Notes: generated by a model not told the origin, from the sequence alone. A DNA stretch of 64,000 nucleotides from an uncultured Prevotella sp. (GCA_945875635.1 CAMCLD010000004.1:1-64000), one strand, 5' to 3'; shown: positions 26,801-36,164, numbered from the stretch's first letter. A program made the numbers and translations.

Positions 26801-28748
26801 CGCAAAAGACATCGTGTGGTGTCTTGGTGGAAACATCAAATAGATGTATGTTCTCGAAATAACCATTGACAGAATGATTGTCTGCCATGTCGGATACTAC
26901 ATGCGCATCAATGACTCCTTCTATCTCATATCTTTTGTCTGTAAGTTTCAGGGCACGCAAATCAGAGCCGTTAATCTTGCCTCTAAGCATTACGTCAATT
27001 CTGTTGCTTGCAATAGAACCTTCAACACTGAACTTACCGGCTGCAATAGGGTTTACACTGCCTACGTCGAGGCTTATCTTCCCATTGTTCAGATTTCCTG
27101 CCAATGACAATCCATTCAGGTTATAACCGGCATAATTGAATTCTTTTATGTTAGCCTTGACGTTGATTCCCGTAGAAGGTGACATGACATCGAATCCTTT
27201 TCCCGTTGCAGAAATGTCAGCAGTGAGTGGACCTATCCCCATGTTAGGCAGGAAATGGTGTAATGGGAATCCAATTGTCTTCAGTGTGACTCCGAATGTC
27301 ATGTTTCCCGTATCTACAGCTCCGTTAATCCTTGCCTTGCCTCCACCTTGCGTCAATAGCATGTCAGTATGGACTGAACTGCCACTTATCCTGACGTTTC
27401 CGTCCAAGCCTATTCCGTTGGGTATTGATAAAGTATTGCTTAAATCCTTAGGAAGCATTCTTTTAACAAAGGAAAGATTGCCAGTAGTGCCTTTCATGTT
27501 GAGCGACAGAGCCATGCTGGATGGATTGTCAATATTTGCGATATATCCGTCAACATTCATCGCTATTACGTCCTGCATCCGGAGTGAAGTGTTGGACAAA
27601 AGCATTCTCTTCATATTGCCAGACATGGTGCCTTTGACAAATATGGTATTCGACGGAAGCGATTGAACGATTTCATGCGGAATGGAAGGTACGAAGTATA
27701 GAATGTCCTCCATACCTGCTTTTGCGTCTATGGATAGCCGGATGACGGGATTTTTATCAGCAAAAGCATTAAAGTCCATGCTCATGCGATTAAGCTTTAT
27801 GTCTGAATATGGAGTCAATATGCTAAAGTTGTCAAGAACCAGACTCCTTGAGTCCATCTTGAAGTTTCCGCTTGCCCTACGGATGTCGAGACCACATTGC
27901 TCTTTTGCATGCAATCCTCTGAGCCTTAGGCTAAGACCATCTTTTGAATAAATGAAATCATCAATTCCAAGATACAGGTTGGAAAGCTGTATATGGTTGG
28001 CATCGAAGCCTTTCGTTGCTGGAAGATATGGAATGTTGTATGCAAGTTGACCGCCTTTCCAGTCAATAGAGGAAAATCCATACACACCATCTCCCAGCTT
28101 AAGGTCAAGTCCTTTGATTCTTGTCTCATCCATTTGTGTGGCAATGGACATACTGTCACCTGGCATGTGAAGTTGGAAATGTGTTGATTTGAGTGCAAGG
28201 TCGGAAACTTTTATCTTCCAGTTGGCGTCACTTTTCGTAGTGTCCTCTGGTACAGAGTCGCATAACGTGACACCAATACTTGAGTTCTCGACAATTACTT
28301 TCTCTATGTTTACATTTTCCTTGGACAGTTCTATTCCGTGACTCTCAACATACAGTCTCCCGACATTACCGTCAATAATGACAGAAGGAATGAAATCGGC
28401 AGTGTTCACCTTGCCTTTGTCAAGTTCAAAGGCATCTATGTCTATGCGTCCATTGAGAAGAGGTCTGAAAGCAACGCCAAGAGTGAGTTTGCTTACATCT
28501 GCTATCGTGTCTGTATTGGCTAAGTTCTGTCTCGTCATTATGAAATCCCTCAGTTCGAGGTCGAGAGGAAAGGCTATTCTTACATAACCAACACCTATCT
28601 GCATGCCAGTCTCCTGTGACATGTACGATGCTACGGTCTTGACAGCCCATCGTTGGATTGGAGGCAAATAGACGAGTATTGCCAAAAGAAGGCAAATAGC
28701 AATGGGTACCAAAACCGTATAGGCTATGTATTTCAGTATTCTTCTCAT
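23886..28748 (-). CDS. tamB: TamB-like translocation and assembly module protein
   Basis: A 1620-aa AsmA/TamB-family protein that spans the periplasm as a long beta-taco and is thought to carry phospholipids, or to assist outer-membrane protein insertion, together with TamA. There is one N-terminal membrane helix (residues about 8-27, with VLVPIAICLLLAILVYL). Very long repetitive beta-rich stretches follow. The C-terminal TamB domain (DUF490) covers about residues 1250-1600, with RLIGRYTLSDGEMKYSLPVIPLRTFNIKEGSYIEFTGEPFNPTLSITATERL-like content, ending in FKFSKRLWNNRLRIIMGGRVS and a barrel-like tail. It overlaps topB and tamA by 4 bases on each side, so the three are one transcription unit. 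Confidence 0.88.
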   Translation of the reverse strand: MRRILKYIAYTVLVPIAICLLLAILVYLPPIQRWAVKTVASYMSQETGMQIGVGYVRIAFPLDLELRDFIMTRQNLANTDTIADVSKLTLGVAFRPLLNGRIDIDAFELDKGKVNTADFIPSVIIDGNVGRLYVESHGIELSKENVNIEKVIVENSSIGVTLCDSVPEDTTKSDANWKIKVSDLALKSTHFQLHMPGDSMSIATQMDETRIKGLDLKLGDGVYGFSSIDWKGGQLAYNIPYLPATKGFDANHIQLSNLYLGIDDFIYSKDGLSLRLRGLHAKEQCGLDIRRASGNFKMDSRSLVLDNFSILTPYSDIKLNRMSMDFNAFADKNPVIRLSIDAKAGMEDILYFVPSIPHEIVQSLPSNTIFVKGTMSGNMKRMLLSNTSLRMQDVIAMNVDGYIANIDNPSSMALSLNMKGTTGNLSFVKRMLPKDLSNTLSIPNGIGLDGNVRISGSSVHTDMLLTQGGGKARINGAVDTGNMTFGVTLKTIGFPLHHFLPNMGIGPLTADISATGKGFDVMSPSTGINVKANIKEFNYAGYNLNGLSLAGNLNNGKISLDVGSVNPIAAGKFSVEGSIASNRIDVMLRGKINGSDLRALKLTDKRYEIEGVIDAHVVSDMADNHSVNGYFENIHLFDVSTKTPHDVFCGSFQLDASMRKGVADISFDGRIDNADLFALGMVANPLTIGLCADIRINSDFRNQYAINGVVDELTIKDNDGTYETEGLAIDILSDMSSTHAMVESGDFSVLVDAKGGFRHLSDKIGKLTSGIEKQISDKHLNYITLCEMLPTSDVTIRSTGNNLFSRTLGYLGLGIGDVDFNFNTSPENGINGNGYVTSLEMKDNGLTLDSIHVAIESETEALNYDIGLLNNGDNTYPFKVMLDGKLDNKGLLANMEIYDKNGGKGLAMSMLANIEQNGARLSVVSPTNIIGYKEFRVNDGNYVYLGNDNRISADLVMKADDGTGVQVYSEYSDPNALQDLTLSVNRLNLEKIFDVLPYTPQISGILNGDFHVKQTTEELSISSDMKVEKLVYEQCSMGDVGSMFVYIPQEDGTHYLDGIILQNDVPVGTVIGSYDSTGDGLLDAEFNLDKFPMGFINGFIPDQIIGLRGVGEGSVTIKGPINALDINGEVYLDSCYLFSNPYGVEMRFANDPVRIVNSKVLFENFEMFANNDSPLNIQGSLDFSNMDKMRLDVRMKATDFEVIDAKRNPRSEIYGKAFINFLGAINGPLDDLTMKGKVDILGNTDMTYIMKESVLTTDNELDQLVKFTDFSDSIPDNVAVRPDLTGFNMALGISIDEQAHIMCALNASQSNYIDLIGGGDLRMLYDPANELRLIGRYTLSDGEMKYSLPVIPLRTFNIKEGSYIEFTGEPFNPTLSITATERLKSNVSDGSAQGRIVDFECGVSLTQTLSSPSIEFIIDAPEDMQMSNELNTKSTEERGKLAVSMLASGMYLGEGSSANSAMSGALASFMQSEINNITGSALRSMGLDLSANMETSTDATGSLHTDYTFKFSKRLWNNRLRIIMGGRVSTGSDAGGDNGAFFDNFSMEYRLNKNETQYLKLFYEREAYDWLEGNVSEFGAGFLWRRKLSSLKELFKSGQTKFPDFRTAVSDSTKREEVKK

Positions 28749-30586
28749 TTATCTGTATTTTGTGTAGGCGATATGCAGAAGTTTGAATCTGAGAGAACTT
28801 GCAATACGATGTCGTGTATCTGATCTTTCAATTCCTGTATGAACTGTTGTGCATTATATTTGTTGTGCTCAATGTCCCTTAGCTTTTTCTCCCAAATGCC
28901 TGTAAGTTCACAACTTGTTAGCAATTTAACCTTTATAGTGTCTATGAGACCGATACCTGTAGGTGTTGCCACAAGATTCTTCCGTTCTCTCTTGATATAT
29001 TTGCGCTTGAACAGTGTCTCTATTATTTGTGCTCTTGATGACGGCCTGCCTATCCCGTTTTCCTTAAGCGCAGCCCTTAGCTCTTCGTCTTGTACAAATT
29101 TACCAGCTGTCTCCATGGCACGGAGGAGAGTAGCCTCCGTGTAGTATTTAGGTGGTGTGGTGGCTTTCTCTGTCAGAGTGGGAGTGTGTGGTCCAGTCTC
29201 TCCTTTGTTGAACTCAGGCAGAGTTTTTTCCTCGTCATCCTTTTCATTCTGCTCGTCAACGAGGGTGTCCTTCGATTCCTTCACATAAACGGTTTTCCAT
29301 CCTGCGTCAAGTATTTCTTTTCCTGTAGCCTTGAAGTCAATTCCGTCAACACTGCCTGTCACTGTTGTTGTGGAGAAACGGCAGTCTGGCCAGAAGACGG
29401 CAATAAACCTTTTTGCCACGAGGTCGAAAACTTTACGTTCCATGTCTGTCAATGCCGTGGGAACGACTCCTGTTGGTATGATGGCATGGTGGTCTGTCAC
29501 CTTGGAACTGTCGAATACTTTCTTGGACTTGGGCAGAGGCTTGTGTCCCAGCGGAGATATAATGTTCCGATATGGTGTATGTCCGTTGAACGTTGTCTTA
29601 AACAGAGCATTCATGATGGCTGGACATTTCGGGTATATGTCGTCAGAAAGAAATTGAGTGTCAACACGCGGATAAGTGGTGACTTTCTTCTCGTAGAGCG
29701 ACTGTACCAGATTCAAAGTCTGCTCTGCCGTGAATCCAAGTTTCTTGTTGCACTCCACTTGCAGTGAAGTGAGGTCATAGAGTCGTGGTGGTGCTTCTGT
29801 GCCTTTCTTCTTCTGGACACCTGTCACGGTAAAAGGTTTTCCTTCTATGGTGGCGAATGCATTCTCTCCTTCTTCCTTTGAAGTAAATTTACCCTTTGTA
29901 GCTGTGAACAGCACATCCCGGTAAAGCGTCGCCAACACCCAGTATGGCTCAGGCTTGAAATTTTCAATTTCTTTCTGCCTGTTTACAATGAGGGCGAGAG
30001 TTGGTGTCTGTACCCTGCCCACACTCAGGACCTGTCTGTCGTGTCCGTATTTGAGGGTGAAGAGTCGCGTGGCGTTCATTCCGAGCAGCCAGTCGCCTAT
30101 AGCTCTTGAAAGTCCTGCAAGGTAAAGTGAATTGTAGTCTTTCTGGTCACGCAGGTTGTTGAAGCCTTCTTTTATGGCTTCGTCGGTCATGGACGAAATC
30201 CACAGTCTCCTGACAGGACACTTTGCATTTGCTTTCTGCATAACCCATCTCTGGATAAGCTCACCTTCCTGACCGGCATCACCGCAGTTGACAATTCCGT
30301 CGGCATTACTGAATAGTTTCTCTATTATGTCAAACTGCTTCCTGATGCCATTGTCGTCAATAAGTTTTATGCCAAAAGGGCTGGGTATCATGGGAAGTCC
30401 GCTAAGAGACCATACCTTCCATTTGTCGGAATAGTCGTGGGGTTCTTTCAGTGTACATAAGTGTCCGAATGTCCATGTAACCTGATAGCCATTGCCTTCC
30501 ATGTAACCATCATGTTGCGAGGTTGCTCCTATTATTCTGGCAATATCCCTTGCAACGCTTGGTTTCTCAGCTATACAAACAATCAT
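28745..30586 (-). CDS. topB: DNA topoisomerase III
   Basis: A type IA topoisomerase that relaxes or decatenates DNA through a transient 5'-phosphotyrosine link. The TOPRIM domain is at the N-terminus (IAEKPSVARDIARIIG, then NCGDAGQEGELIQRWV). The active-site tyrosine lies in KKVTTYPRVDTQFLS (residues about 310-323). SVGRVQTPTLALIV and ENGIGRPSSRAQIIETL are further signatures. The 613-aa length lacks the C-terminal zinc-ribbon modules of longer TopB forms, which is common in Bacteroidales. The stop overlaps the tamB start by 4 bases; the LUD-domain gene lies 22 bases upstream. The link between topB and the Tam pair is probably organisational rather than functional. Confidence 0.94.
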   Translation of the reverse strand: MIVCIAEKPSVARDIARIIGATSQHDGYMEGNGYQVTWTFGHLCTLKEPHDYSDKWKVWSLSGLPMIPSPFGIKLIDDNGIRKQFDIIEKLFSNADGIVNCGDAGQEGELIQRWVMQKANAKCPVRRLWISSMTDEAIKEGFNNLRDQKDYNSLYLAGLSRAIGDWLLGMNATRLFTLKYGHDRQVLSVGRVQTPTLALIVNRQKEIENFKPEPYWVLATLYRDVLFTATKGKFTSKEEGENAFATIEGKPFTVTGVQKKKGTEAPPRLYDLTSLQVECNKKLGFTAEQTLNLVQSLYEKKVTTYPRVDTQFLSDDIYPKCPAIMNALFKTTFNGHTPYRNIISPLGHKPLPKSKKVFDSSKVTDHHAIIPTGVVPTALTDMERKVFDLVAKRFIAVFWPDCRFSTTTVTGSVDGIDFKATGKEILDAGWKTVYVKESKDTLVDEQNEKDDEEKTLPEFNKGETGPHTPTLTEKATTPPKYYTEATLLRAMETAGKFVQDEELRAALKENGIGRPSSRAQIIETLFKRKYIKRERKNLVATPTGIGLIDTIKVKLLTSCELTGIWEKKLRDIEHNKYNAQQFIQELKDQIHDIVLQVLSDSNFCISPTQNTDK

Positions 30587-30608
30587 ATTTCCGAACCAAG
30601 TTTTTCAA

Positions 30609-31244
30609 TTAATATCCCAGCTCCTCTCCAACAACAATCACTATGTGCCTCTTGGCAGGGTGTGACATGCGCTGGATGGATATATAATTGCATATTGAAT
30701 CTGGTGACAGACAATCATGACACAGACCGTCTTTCTGGCATGGTGTCTCATAATTGAAACGAGCCATGTTGACGGGAGCAGCGTAAGAGCGTGCTCTCTT
30801 CAATGCTGTTTCAACATCTGGACATACCTTGTTGATACCTACCACGAGTATGACTTTTTCCGGTCCCCATGTGATTGCCGCCACTCTGTTGCCATTGCCA
30901 TCAACGTTTACTATCACGCCATCTTCTGTCATGGCATTGACACTCGATATGTAATAGTCACACTCGAAAGCCTTCCGGTATATACTAAGTTTGTCTTCGA
31001 GTGTAGTCACGTCGTCGCGGTCATACACTTTATAGTCGCCATTCTTGAGACTGGCAGTAAGTCCGATGTCACGGATTGTCATGGAACCACCCCATGACAC
31101 ACTGCTGCCTTTCTTTATAATCTGCAAAACCTTTGCCGCAGCATCATTGCCCGTTGGCACATAGTATGCTTCGTAGTGTCTCTTCTCAAGGTTTTTTACT
31201 ATTCTCTGACCTGCAAGGGCATTCCTTTTCTCTATTGGTGTCAT
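30609..31244 (-). CDS. LUD-domain protein (lactate utilization family)
   Basis: A stand-alone LUD (DUF162) domain protein, 211 aa. Family segments are the N-terminal RIVKNLEKRHYEAYYVPTGN, the SVSWGGSMTIRDIGL loop (residues about 51-65) and SVNAMTEDGVIVNVDGNGNRVAAITWGPEKVILVVGINK. The C-terminus has a cysteine-bearing stretch TPCQKDGLCHDCLSPDSICN (about 167-186), which could bind a metal or iron-sulfur cluster; this is inference. Some LUD proteins belong to the LutABC lactate oxidation complex, but no lutA or lutB is here. It sits between trmB and topB in one minus-strand run. Confidence 0.85.
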   Translation of the reverse strand: MTPIEKRNALAGQRIVKNLEKRHYEAYYVPTGNDAAAKVLQIIKKGSSVSWGGSMTIRDIGLTASLKNGDYKVYDRDDVTTLEDKLSIYRKAFECDYYISSVNAMTEDGVIVNVDGNGNRVAAITWGPEKVILVVGINKVCPDVETALKRARSYAAPVNMARFNYETPCQKDGLCHDCLSPDSICNYISIQRMSHPAKRHIVIVVGEELGY

Positions 31245-31283
31245 TCTTCTTACGATGTCAAATAAATGTTAGTATTCCTCTTT

Positions 31284-32054
31284 TCATTTACTCTTTTCCA
31301 GACTACTGCGCTTGGTACGTTTGTAGCTCCTGTAGTCATCGAGTTCAATCTCCACGTCTGGCTCGGAAAGTTCTGTGTAGTGAGGAAGTCTGAATTTCAT
31401 GTATTTTATGCTGAGTCCCCTGGCTATCCATTGTGACTCATAATATGTCTGTATCGATAGTATTCTCTGTGTGGCATCATCAAGCCCTACGGTATGGTAG
31501 AGGTCTTCAGTCCTGAACAATAGCGGCAGGTTGTTCACCTGTACCATGTATGTCGTGTATGTGAACAGGAAAGTGGAGTCGGTCTTAAGATGCACGATGC
31601 CTCCATCGGCAAGGAATCGACGGTATCTCTCCATAAAGAACGTAGAGGTCAGACGCTTGCGTGGGTTCTTCATCTGAGGGTCACTGAAGGTGAGCCATAT
31701 CTCGCTCACCTCGTTCCTGTCGAAAAACCTGTCTATGATTTCTATGTTAGTCCTGAGGAAAGCCACATTTCCAAGTCCCTCTTTGAGGGCCTGGGTAGCT
31801 CCAGTCCACATTCGTGCGCCTTTGATATCGACTCCTATGAAGTTCACGTCAGGATATAGTCTTGCAAGCTCAACAGTGTATTCACCCTTGCCGCATCCAA
31901 GTTCAAGCACTATGGGATTGCTGTTGTGGAAATACTCTTCCCCCCATCTGCCCTTCATCTCAAATACAGCATTCTCCATTTTGTAATATGGAAACTGGAA
32001 CACATTGTCATAGCGTTCCATGTCTGCGAACTTTTGTAGTTTTCCCTTGCTCAT
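31284..32054 (-). CDS. trmB: tRNA (guanine-N7-)-methyltransferase
   Basis: TrmB methylates G46 in the variable loop of tRNA using SAM. The SAM-binding motif [20 protein letters not shown] (residues about 49-68) is followed by [12 protein letters not shown] and the tRNA-binding [16 protein letters not shown], the Bacteroidetes form of the DPWPKKRH motif. The frame is open to 32150, but the extra 32 residues have no family similarity and run over a repeat (32072-32100). The ATG at 32054 ([12 protein letters not shown]) is therefore preferred, giving 256 aa. It heads the run trmB-LUD-topB-tamB-tamA; the gap to the LUD gene is 39 bases. Confidence 0.92.
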   Translation of the reverse strand: MSKGKLQKFADMERYDNVFQFPYYKMENAVFEMKGRWGEEYFHNSNPIVLELGCGKGEYTVELARLYPDVNFIGVDIKGARMWTGATQALKEGLGNVAFLRTNIEIIDRFFDRNEVSEIWLTFSDPQMKNPRKRLTSTFFMERYRRFLADGGIVHLKTDSTFLFTYTTYMVQVNNLPLLFRTEDLYHTVGLDDATQRILSIQTYYESQWIARGLSIKYMKFRLPHYTELSEPDVEIELDDYRSYKRTKRSSLEKSK

Positions 32055-32071
32055 GTTTTTCTGTTTATGTA

Positions 32072-32100
32072 TTGACTTGTCAACTCGTTGTTTCGACAAT
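32072..32100 (+). repeat. dispersed intergenic repeat, short copy 4
   Basis: TTGACTTGTCAACTCGTTGT followed by TTCGACAAT matches the CAAGT/GTTGAC part of copies 2 and 3 without the hairpin end. It lies between trmB and pyk. Confidence 0.4.
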
Positions 32101-32185
32101 CTCAAGGAAGCTCCTGACTGCATGACAGAGACATGCGGACCAACGGTCACGGACAGAAGTGTAAAGCAACCTTGAGTAATATATG

Positions 32186-33634
32186 TTATCTCGGCATGTG
32201 GAACTGATAGTTCTTGTCGAACACCTCTGCAACCTTGTTTATCTCAAGGAATGTAGTGCTGCTCTGTTCTCCGAGCGAACCACTCAGGTATGCCACGTTG
32301 TCGTCGGTAGAGATGTAGCCTTTTTGTCTCAGCATGCGCAATGCAGCATAGAACATGTTTTCTGGCTTTAGCCTGTCCTTCTGGAACACCGGTATTACGC
32401 CATAGCTGAGATTCAGGATGCGTTGCAGCTTGTCCTTGTAGCAGATGGCAAGGATGGGTGTAGGACCGCGGAAGGCTGCCAAATTGCGTGCTGTCTGACC
32501 GGTAAGGCTGTCGGTGATAATTCCCTTGACACCTATCTTCTCTGTTGCGGCAATGGCACTCTGGGCAAGGAACTCCTTCTGGTCATTCACACTCATGGAA
32601 TACATGCTCGCAGCACCGTTTTTCTCCGCATATCGATGGATGTCATTCTCTGCCTGTTCAGCTATTGACGACATAGTCTGTACTGCCTCAAGAGGATATT
32701 TACCGCTGGCTGTCTCACCGCTGAGCATAAGGGCGTCGGTCCTGGAGTATATGGCATTGGCAATGTCTGTCACTTCAGCTCTCGTAGGACGAGGATTGGA
32801 TATCATGGTGTGGAGCATCTGTGTAGCTACGATGACCGGCTTCTTGGCCTTTATGCATTTGTTTATGATTTCACGTTGAATGCCGGGAATACGCTCTATC
32901 GGAACCTCTATGCCAAGGTCACCACGGGCTATCATGATGCCATATGATGCCTCTATTATCTCGTCGATATTGTCAACACCCTCCTGATTCTCAATCTTGG
33001 ATATGATTCTGATGTCTGAACCATGTTCGTCCAGAATATTCTGTACGGCACGCACATCGGCAGCTGACCTTACGAACGAGTGAGCTATAAAGTCAATATC
33101 CTCTTCTATTGCGAGAAGAATGTTGTTGCGGTCTTTCTCTGTCAGCGTGGGCAAATCTATATGCTCACCAGGCACGTTGACACTCTTGTGAGAGCCAAGC
33201 ACACCATCGTTCATCACCTGGGCAACAAGCATTGGACCGGTGTTCTCAACAACCTTCATGTCAATCGCTCCGTCGTCGAAAAGAAGATGGTCACCTACCT
33301 TTACGTCACGTGCTATATCTCGATATGACAAGTTGATGATGTCGTGGGAGGTGTCCATTTCCGGTCTGCCAAATACCTTTACCATCTGACCTGCCTTGTA
33401 TTCTATTGGCACTTCAACACCCGTTGTCCTTACCTCGGGACCTTTGGTGTCTATCAAGATACCGATATGGGGCGAAACGGCACGGGTGTTCCGTATAATC
33501 TCCCTAATACCATCCGGAGTTGCATGGGCTGTATTCATACGCACGACGTTCATGCCTGCGAAGAACAGCTTGCGGATGAAATCCTGCCCACATCGCCTGT
33601 CGCTTATGGAGCATACAATCTTTGTCTGTTTCAT
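32186..33634 (-). CDS. pyk: pyruvate kinase
   Basis: Converts phosphoenolpyruvate and ADP to pyruvate and ATP in glycolysis. The protein is 482 aa with the usual order. An N-terminal barrel start [12 protein letters not shown] leads into [12 protein letters not shown], with the substrate-binding arginine. The inserted B domain follows (residues about 70-155, beginning EVRTTG). [33 protein letters not shown] contains the catalytic lysine and metal-binding glutamate and aspartate. [25 protein letters not shown] is next, then the C-terminal allosteric domain with [15 protein letters not shown] and [15 protein letters not shown] segments. A promoter -7 box lies 27 bases upstream. It is not clearly co-transcribed with trmB, 131 bases downstream. 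Confidence 0.95.
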   Translation of the reverse strand: MKQTKIVCSISDRRCGQDFIRKLFFAGMNVVRMNTAHATPDGIREIIRNTRAVSPHIGILIDTKGPEVRTTGVEVPIEYKAGQMVKVFGRPEMDTSHDIINLSYRDIARDVKVGDHLLFDDGAIDMKVVENTGPMLVAQVMNDGVLGSHKSVNVPGEHIDLPTLTEKDRNNILLAIEEDIDFIAHSFVRSAADVRAVQNILDEHGSDIRIISKIENQEGVDNIDEIIEASYGIMIARGDLGIEVPIERIPGIQREIINKCIKAKKPVIVATQMLHTMISNPRPTRAEVTDIANAIYSRTDALMLSGETASGKYPLEAVQTMSSIAEQAENDIHRYAEKNGAASMYSMSVNDQKEFLAQSAIAATEKIGVKGIITDSLTGQTARNLAAFRGPTPILAICYKDKLQRILNLSYGVIPVFQKDRLKPENMFYAALRMLRQKGYISTDDNVAYLSGSLGEQSSTTFLEINKVAEVFDKNYQFHMPR

Positions 33635-33660
33635 ATCCTTGCTTTAATGTTTGTGTCTGC

Positions 33661-33668
33661 AAACTTAC
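33661..33668 (-). promoter_or_regulatory. -7 box for pyk
   Basis: CAAACTTA on the plus strand reads TAAGTTTG on the minus strand, a TAnnTTTG match, 27 bases upstream of the pyk start. Confidence 0.55.
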
Positions 33669-33802
33669 ACAAAAAAATCGAAAATATGACCAATATGCCG
33701 AAGAAAGTTTCAACAATCGAATGCTTTTCAGCATTTTTAGGAATAACCGCCGTTTTATTGTTTGAAAACCGCCGTGTAGTTTTTTTTGAAATCTTAAAAT
33801 TT

Positions 33803-33952
33803 GGTGACAGATGACAGATGTGACACTTATTTTATAGACTTTTTTTATACAAAAATATACGTCCTTTTAAAGAAACATTATTTATTTTATTTCAAACATC
33901 TCAATATAGAAAAAGTGTCCCCACCTGCTGGTTTTCAACCCTATCTGTCACC
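33803..33952. repeat. imperfect 150-bp inverted repeat (MITE-like candidate)
   Basis: The ends are GGTGACAGAT (33803-33812) and ATCTGTCACC (33943-33952), a perfect 10-base inverted pair. An inner pair GACACTT (33822-33828) and AAGTGTC (33913-33919) is nested inside. The interior is AT-rich with no reading frame. No target-site duplication was seen. It fills much of the 365-base gap between pyk and ald; copies elsewhere in the genome would decide whether it is a mobile-element derivative. Confidence 0.4.
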
Positions 33953-33956
33953 CCTA

Positions 33957-33985
33957 CTCTTGTGCTTTATGAATTGATACAAGAG
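33957..33985 (-). terminator. possible terminator of ald
   Basis: CTCTTGT (33957-33963) and ACAAGAG (33979-33985) form a 7-base stem just past the ald stop on the minus strand. The U tract is poor, so this is tentative. Confidence 0.35.
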
Positions 33986-33999
33986 AGTGTTGTTAGCAA

Positions 34000-35103
34000 T
34001 CATATCTCCTCAGAATAAGGGAGACCATACAGGTCAGCTACTGGTTTGAACGTTATCTTTCCTCCAACGATATTGACGCCAGCCCTCAATGCCGCATCTT
34101 CCAAACAGGCATTTCTCCATCCCTTGTCAGCAAGTTTAATGGCATAGCGCAGTGTGGCATTTGTCAGTGCCATGGTTGAAGTGTAAGGAACAGCACCGGG
34201 AATATTGGCAACGGCATAATGGACAATACCGTCAACTTCATAGACAGGATTGGAATGCGTCGTTGGACGTGAAGTCTCAAAACATCCGCCCTGGTCAATA
34301 GCCACATCAACAAGCACAGAGCCTTTCTGCATCAATGACAGCATCTGTCTGTCAATCAGATGGGGTGTCTTGTCTCCTGGAATGAGGACAGAGCCAATTA
34401 CGATGTCTGTATCCGGCAATTCCTGTTGGATGTTATGAGAAGATGAATATAATGTGTCAACATTTGGAGGCATGGAGACAGAGAGTTCCCTAAGACGGGG
34501 CAGGGAAATGTCGGCAATGACAACATTGGCACCCATGCCTGCCGCAACTCTTGCTGCTGCCTGTCCAACGATGCCACCTCCGAGAACAAGCACCTTGGCT
34601 GGTTTCACTCCAGGCACACCACACAGGAGTTTGCCCATTCCACCCTTGGTCTTCTGAAGATAATAGGCTCCATTGAGTGTCGCCATTCTGCCAGCCACCT
34701 CGCTCATGGGAATAAGTAGAGGCAGGGAACCATCGGGAGCTGTCACAGTCTCATAGGCTATACATACTGCTCCACTATCGAGCATGGCATCGGTGAGAGG
34801 ACGGTCGCTGGCAAGATGGAAATAGGTGAACAACACCTGTCCTGCTCTTATGAGTGGATACTCAGGCTCAATAGGCTCTTTAACCTTAACAATCATGTCG
34901 GCTGATGCATACACATCTTCTATTGCAGGAAGAATTGACGCTCCAGCTCCGATGTAGTCAGAGTCAGGGAAGCCACTTCCCTCACCTGCCGTATGCTGCA
35001 CCATTACTTCGTGTCCATGTTTGACTAATTCTGCCACACCGGCGGGCGTCATTCCGACACGGTTCTCATTGTTCTTGATTTCTTTTGGAATTCCGATTCT
35101 CAT
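34000..35103 (-). CDS. ald: alanine dehydrogenase
   Basis: Catalyses reversible NAD-dependent oxidative deamination of L-alanine to pyruvate and ammonia. The N-terminal AlaDh/PNT domain begins MRIGIPKEIKNNENRVGMTPAGV and includes VKVKEPIEPEYPLI, where the substrate-binding lysine lies, and FTYFHLASD with the catalytic histidine. The NAD-binding Rossmann motif is VLVLGGGIVGQAAARVAAGMGA (residues about 171-192). The length of 367 aa is normal. The gene is followed by pyk, whose product makes pyruvate, and the window also holds an alanine symporter (11868-13220); together this suggests alanine and pyruvate exchange, although the genes are not one operon. Confidence 0.94.
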   Translation of the reverse strand: MRIGIPKEIKNNENRVGMTPAGVAELVKHGHEVMVQHTAGEGSGFPDSDYIGAGASILPAIEDVYASADMIVKVKEPIEPEYPLIRAGQVLFTYFHLASDRPLTDAMLDSGAVCIAYETVTAPDGSLPLLIPMSEVAGRMATLNGAYYLQKTKGGMGKLLCGVPGVKPAKVLVLGGGIVGQAAARVAAGMGANVVIADISLPRLRELSVSMPPNVDTLYSSSHNIQQELPDTDIVIGSVLIPGDKTPHLIDRQMLSLMQKGSVLVDVAIDQGGCFETSRPTTHSNPVYEVDGIVHYAVANIPGAVPYTSTMALTNATLRYAIKLADKGWRNACLEDAALRAGVNIVGGKITFKPVADLYGLPYSEEI

Positions 35104-35133
35104 AGTGTTGTGTTTTTATAGATTAAAGTATCA

Positions 35134-35141
35134 CAAAGTTA
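35134..35141 (-). promoter_or_regulatory. -7 box for ald
   Basis: CAAAGTTA on the plus strand reads TAACTTTG on the minus strand, 31 bases upstream of the ald start. Confidence 0.55.
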
Positions 35142-35288
35142 GGGATTTTTATCTTAAATAACAATATCTTTCCCAATTTAATTTTCAAGTTCTTGACAAT
35201 TTTAATCTAAATAATGTAAAAAATGGGGTTAATGAATCTTATTGGCACAAAAAGCAATGTAATATTTCTTTAATACAGAAAAAATTTG

Positions 35289-35296
35289 TAAGTTTG
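35289..35296 (+). promoter_or_regulatory. -7 box for the kds operon
   Basis: TAAGTTTG matches the TAnnTTTG consensus. Transcription would begin near 35303, ahead of both candidate kdsA starts (35328 and 35400). Confidence 0.55.
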
Positions 35297-35399
35297 CATT
35301 GGTAAACGCAAAACGACATAATTAGTCATGGACAAGAACGCCATCCTCACTTTTCATGAGACTGTCCACAGGCAAAGCAACGATAAAAGACAAAAGAAT

Positions 35400-36155
35400 A
35401 TGAAACCAATATTCATAGCAGGACCATGCGTCATAGAATCAGCCTCGCTTCTCGACGAGGTGGCAGCACGCATCGTGGATATCAACAACCAACTTGGAAC
35501 AGACATCATTTTCAAAGCATCCTTCGACAAGGCAAACAGGACATCGGTCAGTTCTTTCAGAGGACCAGGAATAGACAAAGGACTCGAGATGCTCGACGAA
35601 GTCAAAAAAAGATACAAGCTGAGAATCCTGACAGACATACATGAGAGCTGGCAGGCAGAGCCTGTGGCACAAGTGGCAGATGTGTTGCAGATACCCGCCT
35701 TCCTGTGCCGGCAGACAGACCTGCTGCTTGCAGCGGCACGCACAGGAAAGACGGTCAACATTAAGAAGGCGCAATTTCTGAGTGGCATCGACATGAAATA
35801 CCCAGTAGGCAAAGCAATGGATGCCGGTGCAAAAGATGTATGGCTGACTGAAAGAGGAAACTGTTTCGGTTACAACAATCTTGTAGTGGACTTCCGTAAC
35901 ATACCAGACATGTTGGAGATAGTGCCAAGGGTAATAATGGATTGCACTCACAGCGTACAGCGTCCTGGAGGAGCTTCAGGCAAGACTGGCGGCGACAGAA
36001 AGTTTGTGCCCTCAATGGCTCTCGCAGCAAAGGCTTTCGGTGCAACAGGATATTTCTTCGAGGTGCATCCAGAACCAGACAATGGATTGAGTGATGCTGC
36101 AAACATGCTTGAACTAGACAAACTTGAAGAATTGATAGCCAATATTTTAGAATAA
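35400..36155 (+). CDS. kdsA: 3-deoxy-8-phosphooctulonate synthase (Kdo8P synthase)
   Basis: Condenses phosphoenolpyruvate and arabinose 5-phosphate to Kdo 8-phosphate for the lipopolysaccharide inner core. The family segments are IFIAGPCVIES at the N-terminus, FKASFDKANRTS (residues about 35-46), ILTDIHESWQ, ADVLQIPAFLCRQTDLL, the FGYNNLVVDFRN stretch and MDCTHSVQRPGG. The frame is open from an ATG at 35328, adding 24 residues with no family similarity; I prefer 35400, but a longer form cannot be excluded since the promoter box precedes both. kdsD follows 9 bases after the stop. Confidence 0.92.
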   Translation: MKPIFIAGPCVIESASLLDEVAARIVDINNQLGTDIIFKASFDKANRTSVSSFRGPGIDKGLEMLDEVKKRYKLRILTDIHESWQAEPVAQVADVLQIPAFLCRQTDLLLAAARTGKTVNIKKAQFLSGIDMKYPVGKAMDAGAKDVWLTERGNCFGYNNLVVDFRNIPDMLEIVPRVIMDCTHSVQRPGGASGKTGGDRKFVPSMALAAKAFGATGYFFEVHPEPDNGLSDAANMLELDKLEELIANILE

Positions 36156-36164
36156 GAAAAGGCA

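Noticed and set aside
23886..28748. Many opposite-strand open frames across tamB
   Set aside because: They are shadows of a long gene with restricted codon use; none has a recognisable product, spacing or signals.
32055..32150. Upstream extension of trmB
   Set aside because: The extra residues overlie a dispersed repeat and resemble no TrmB N-terminus.
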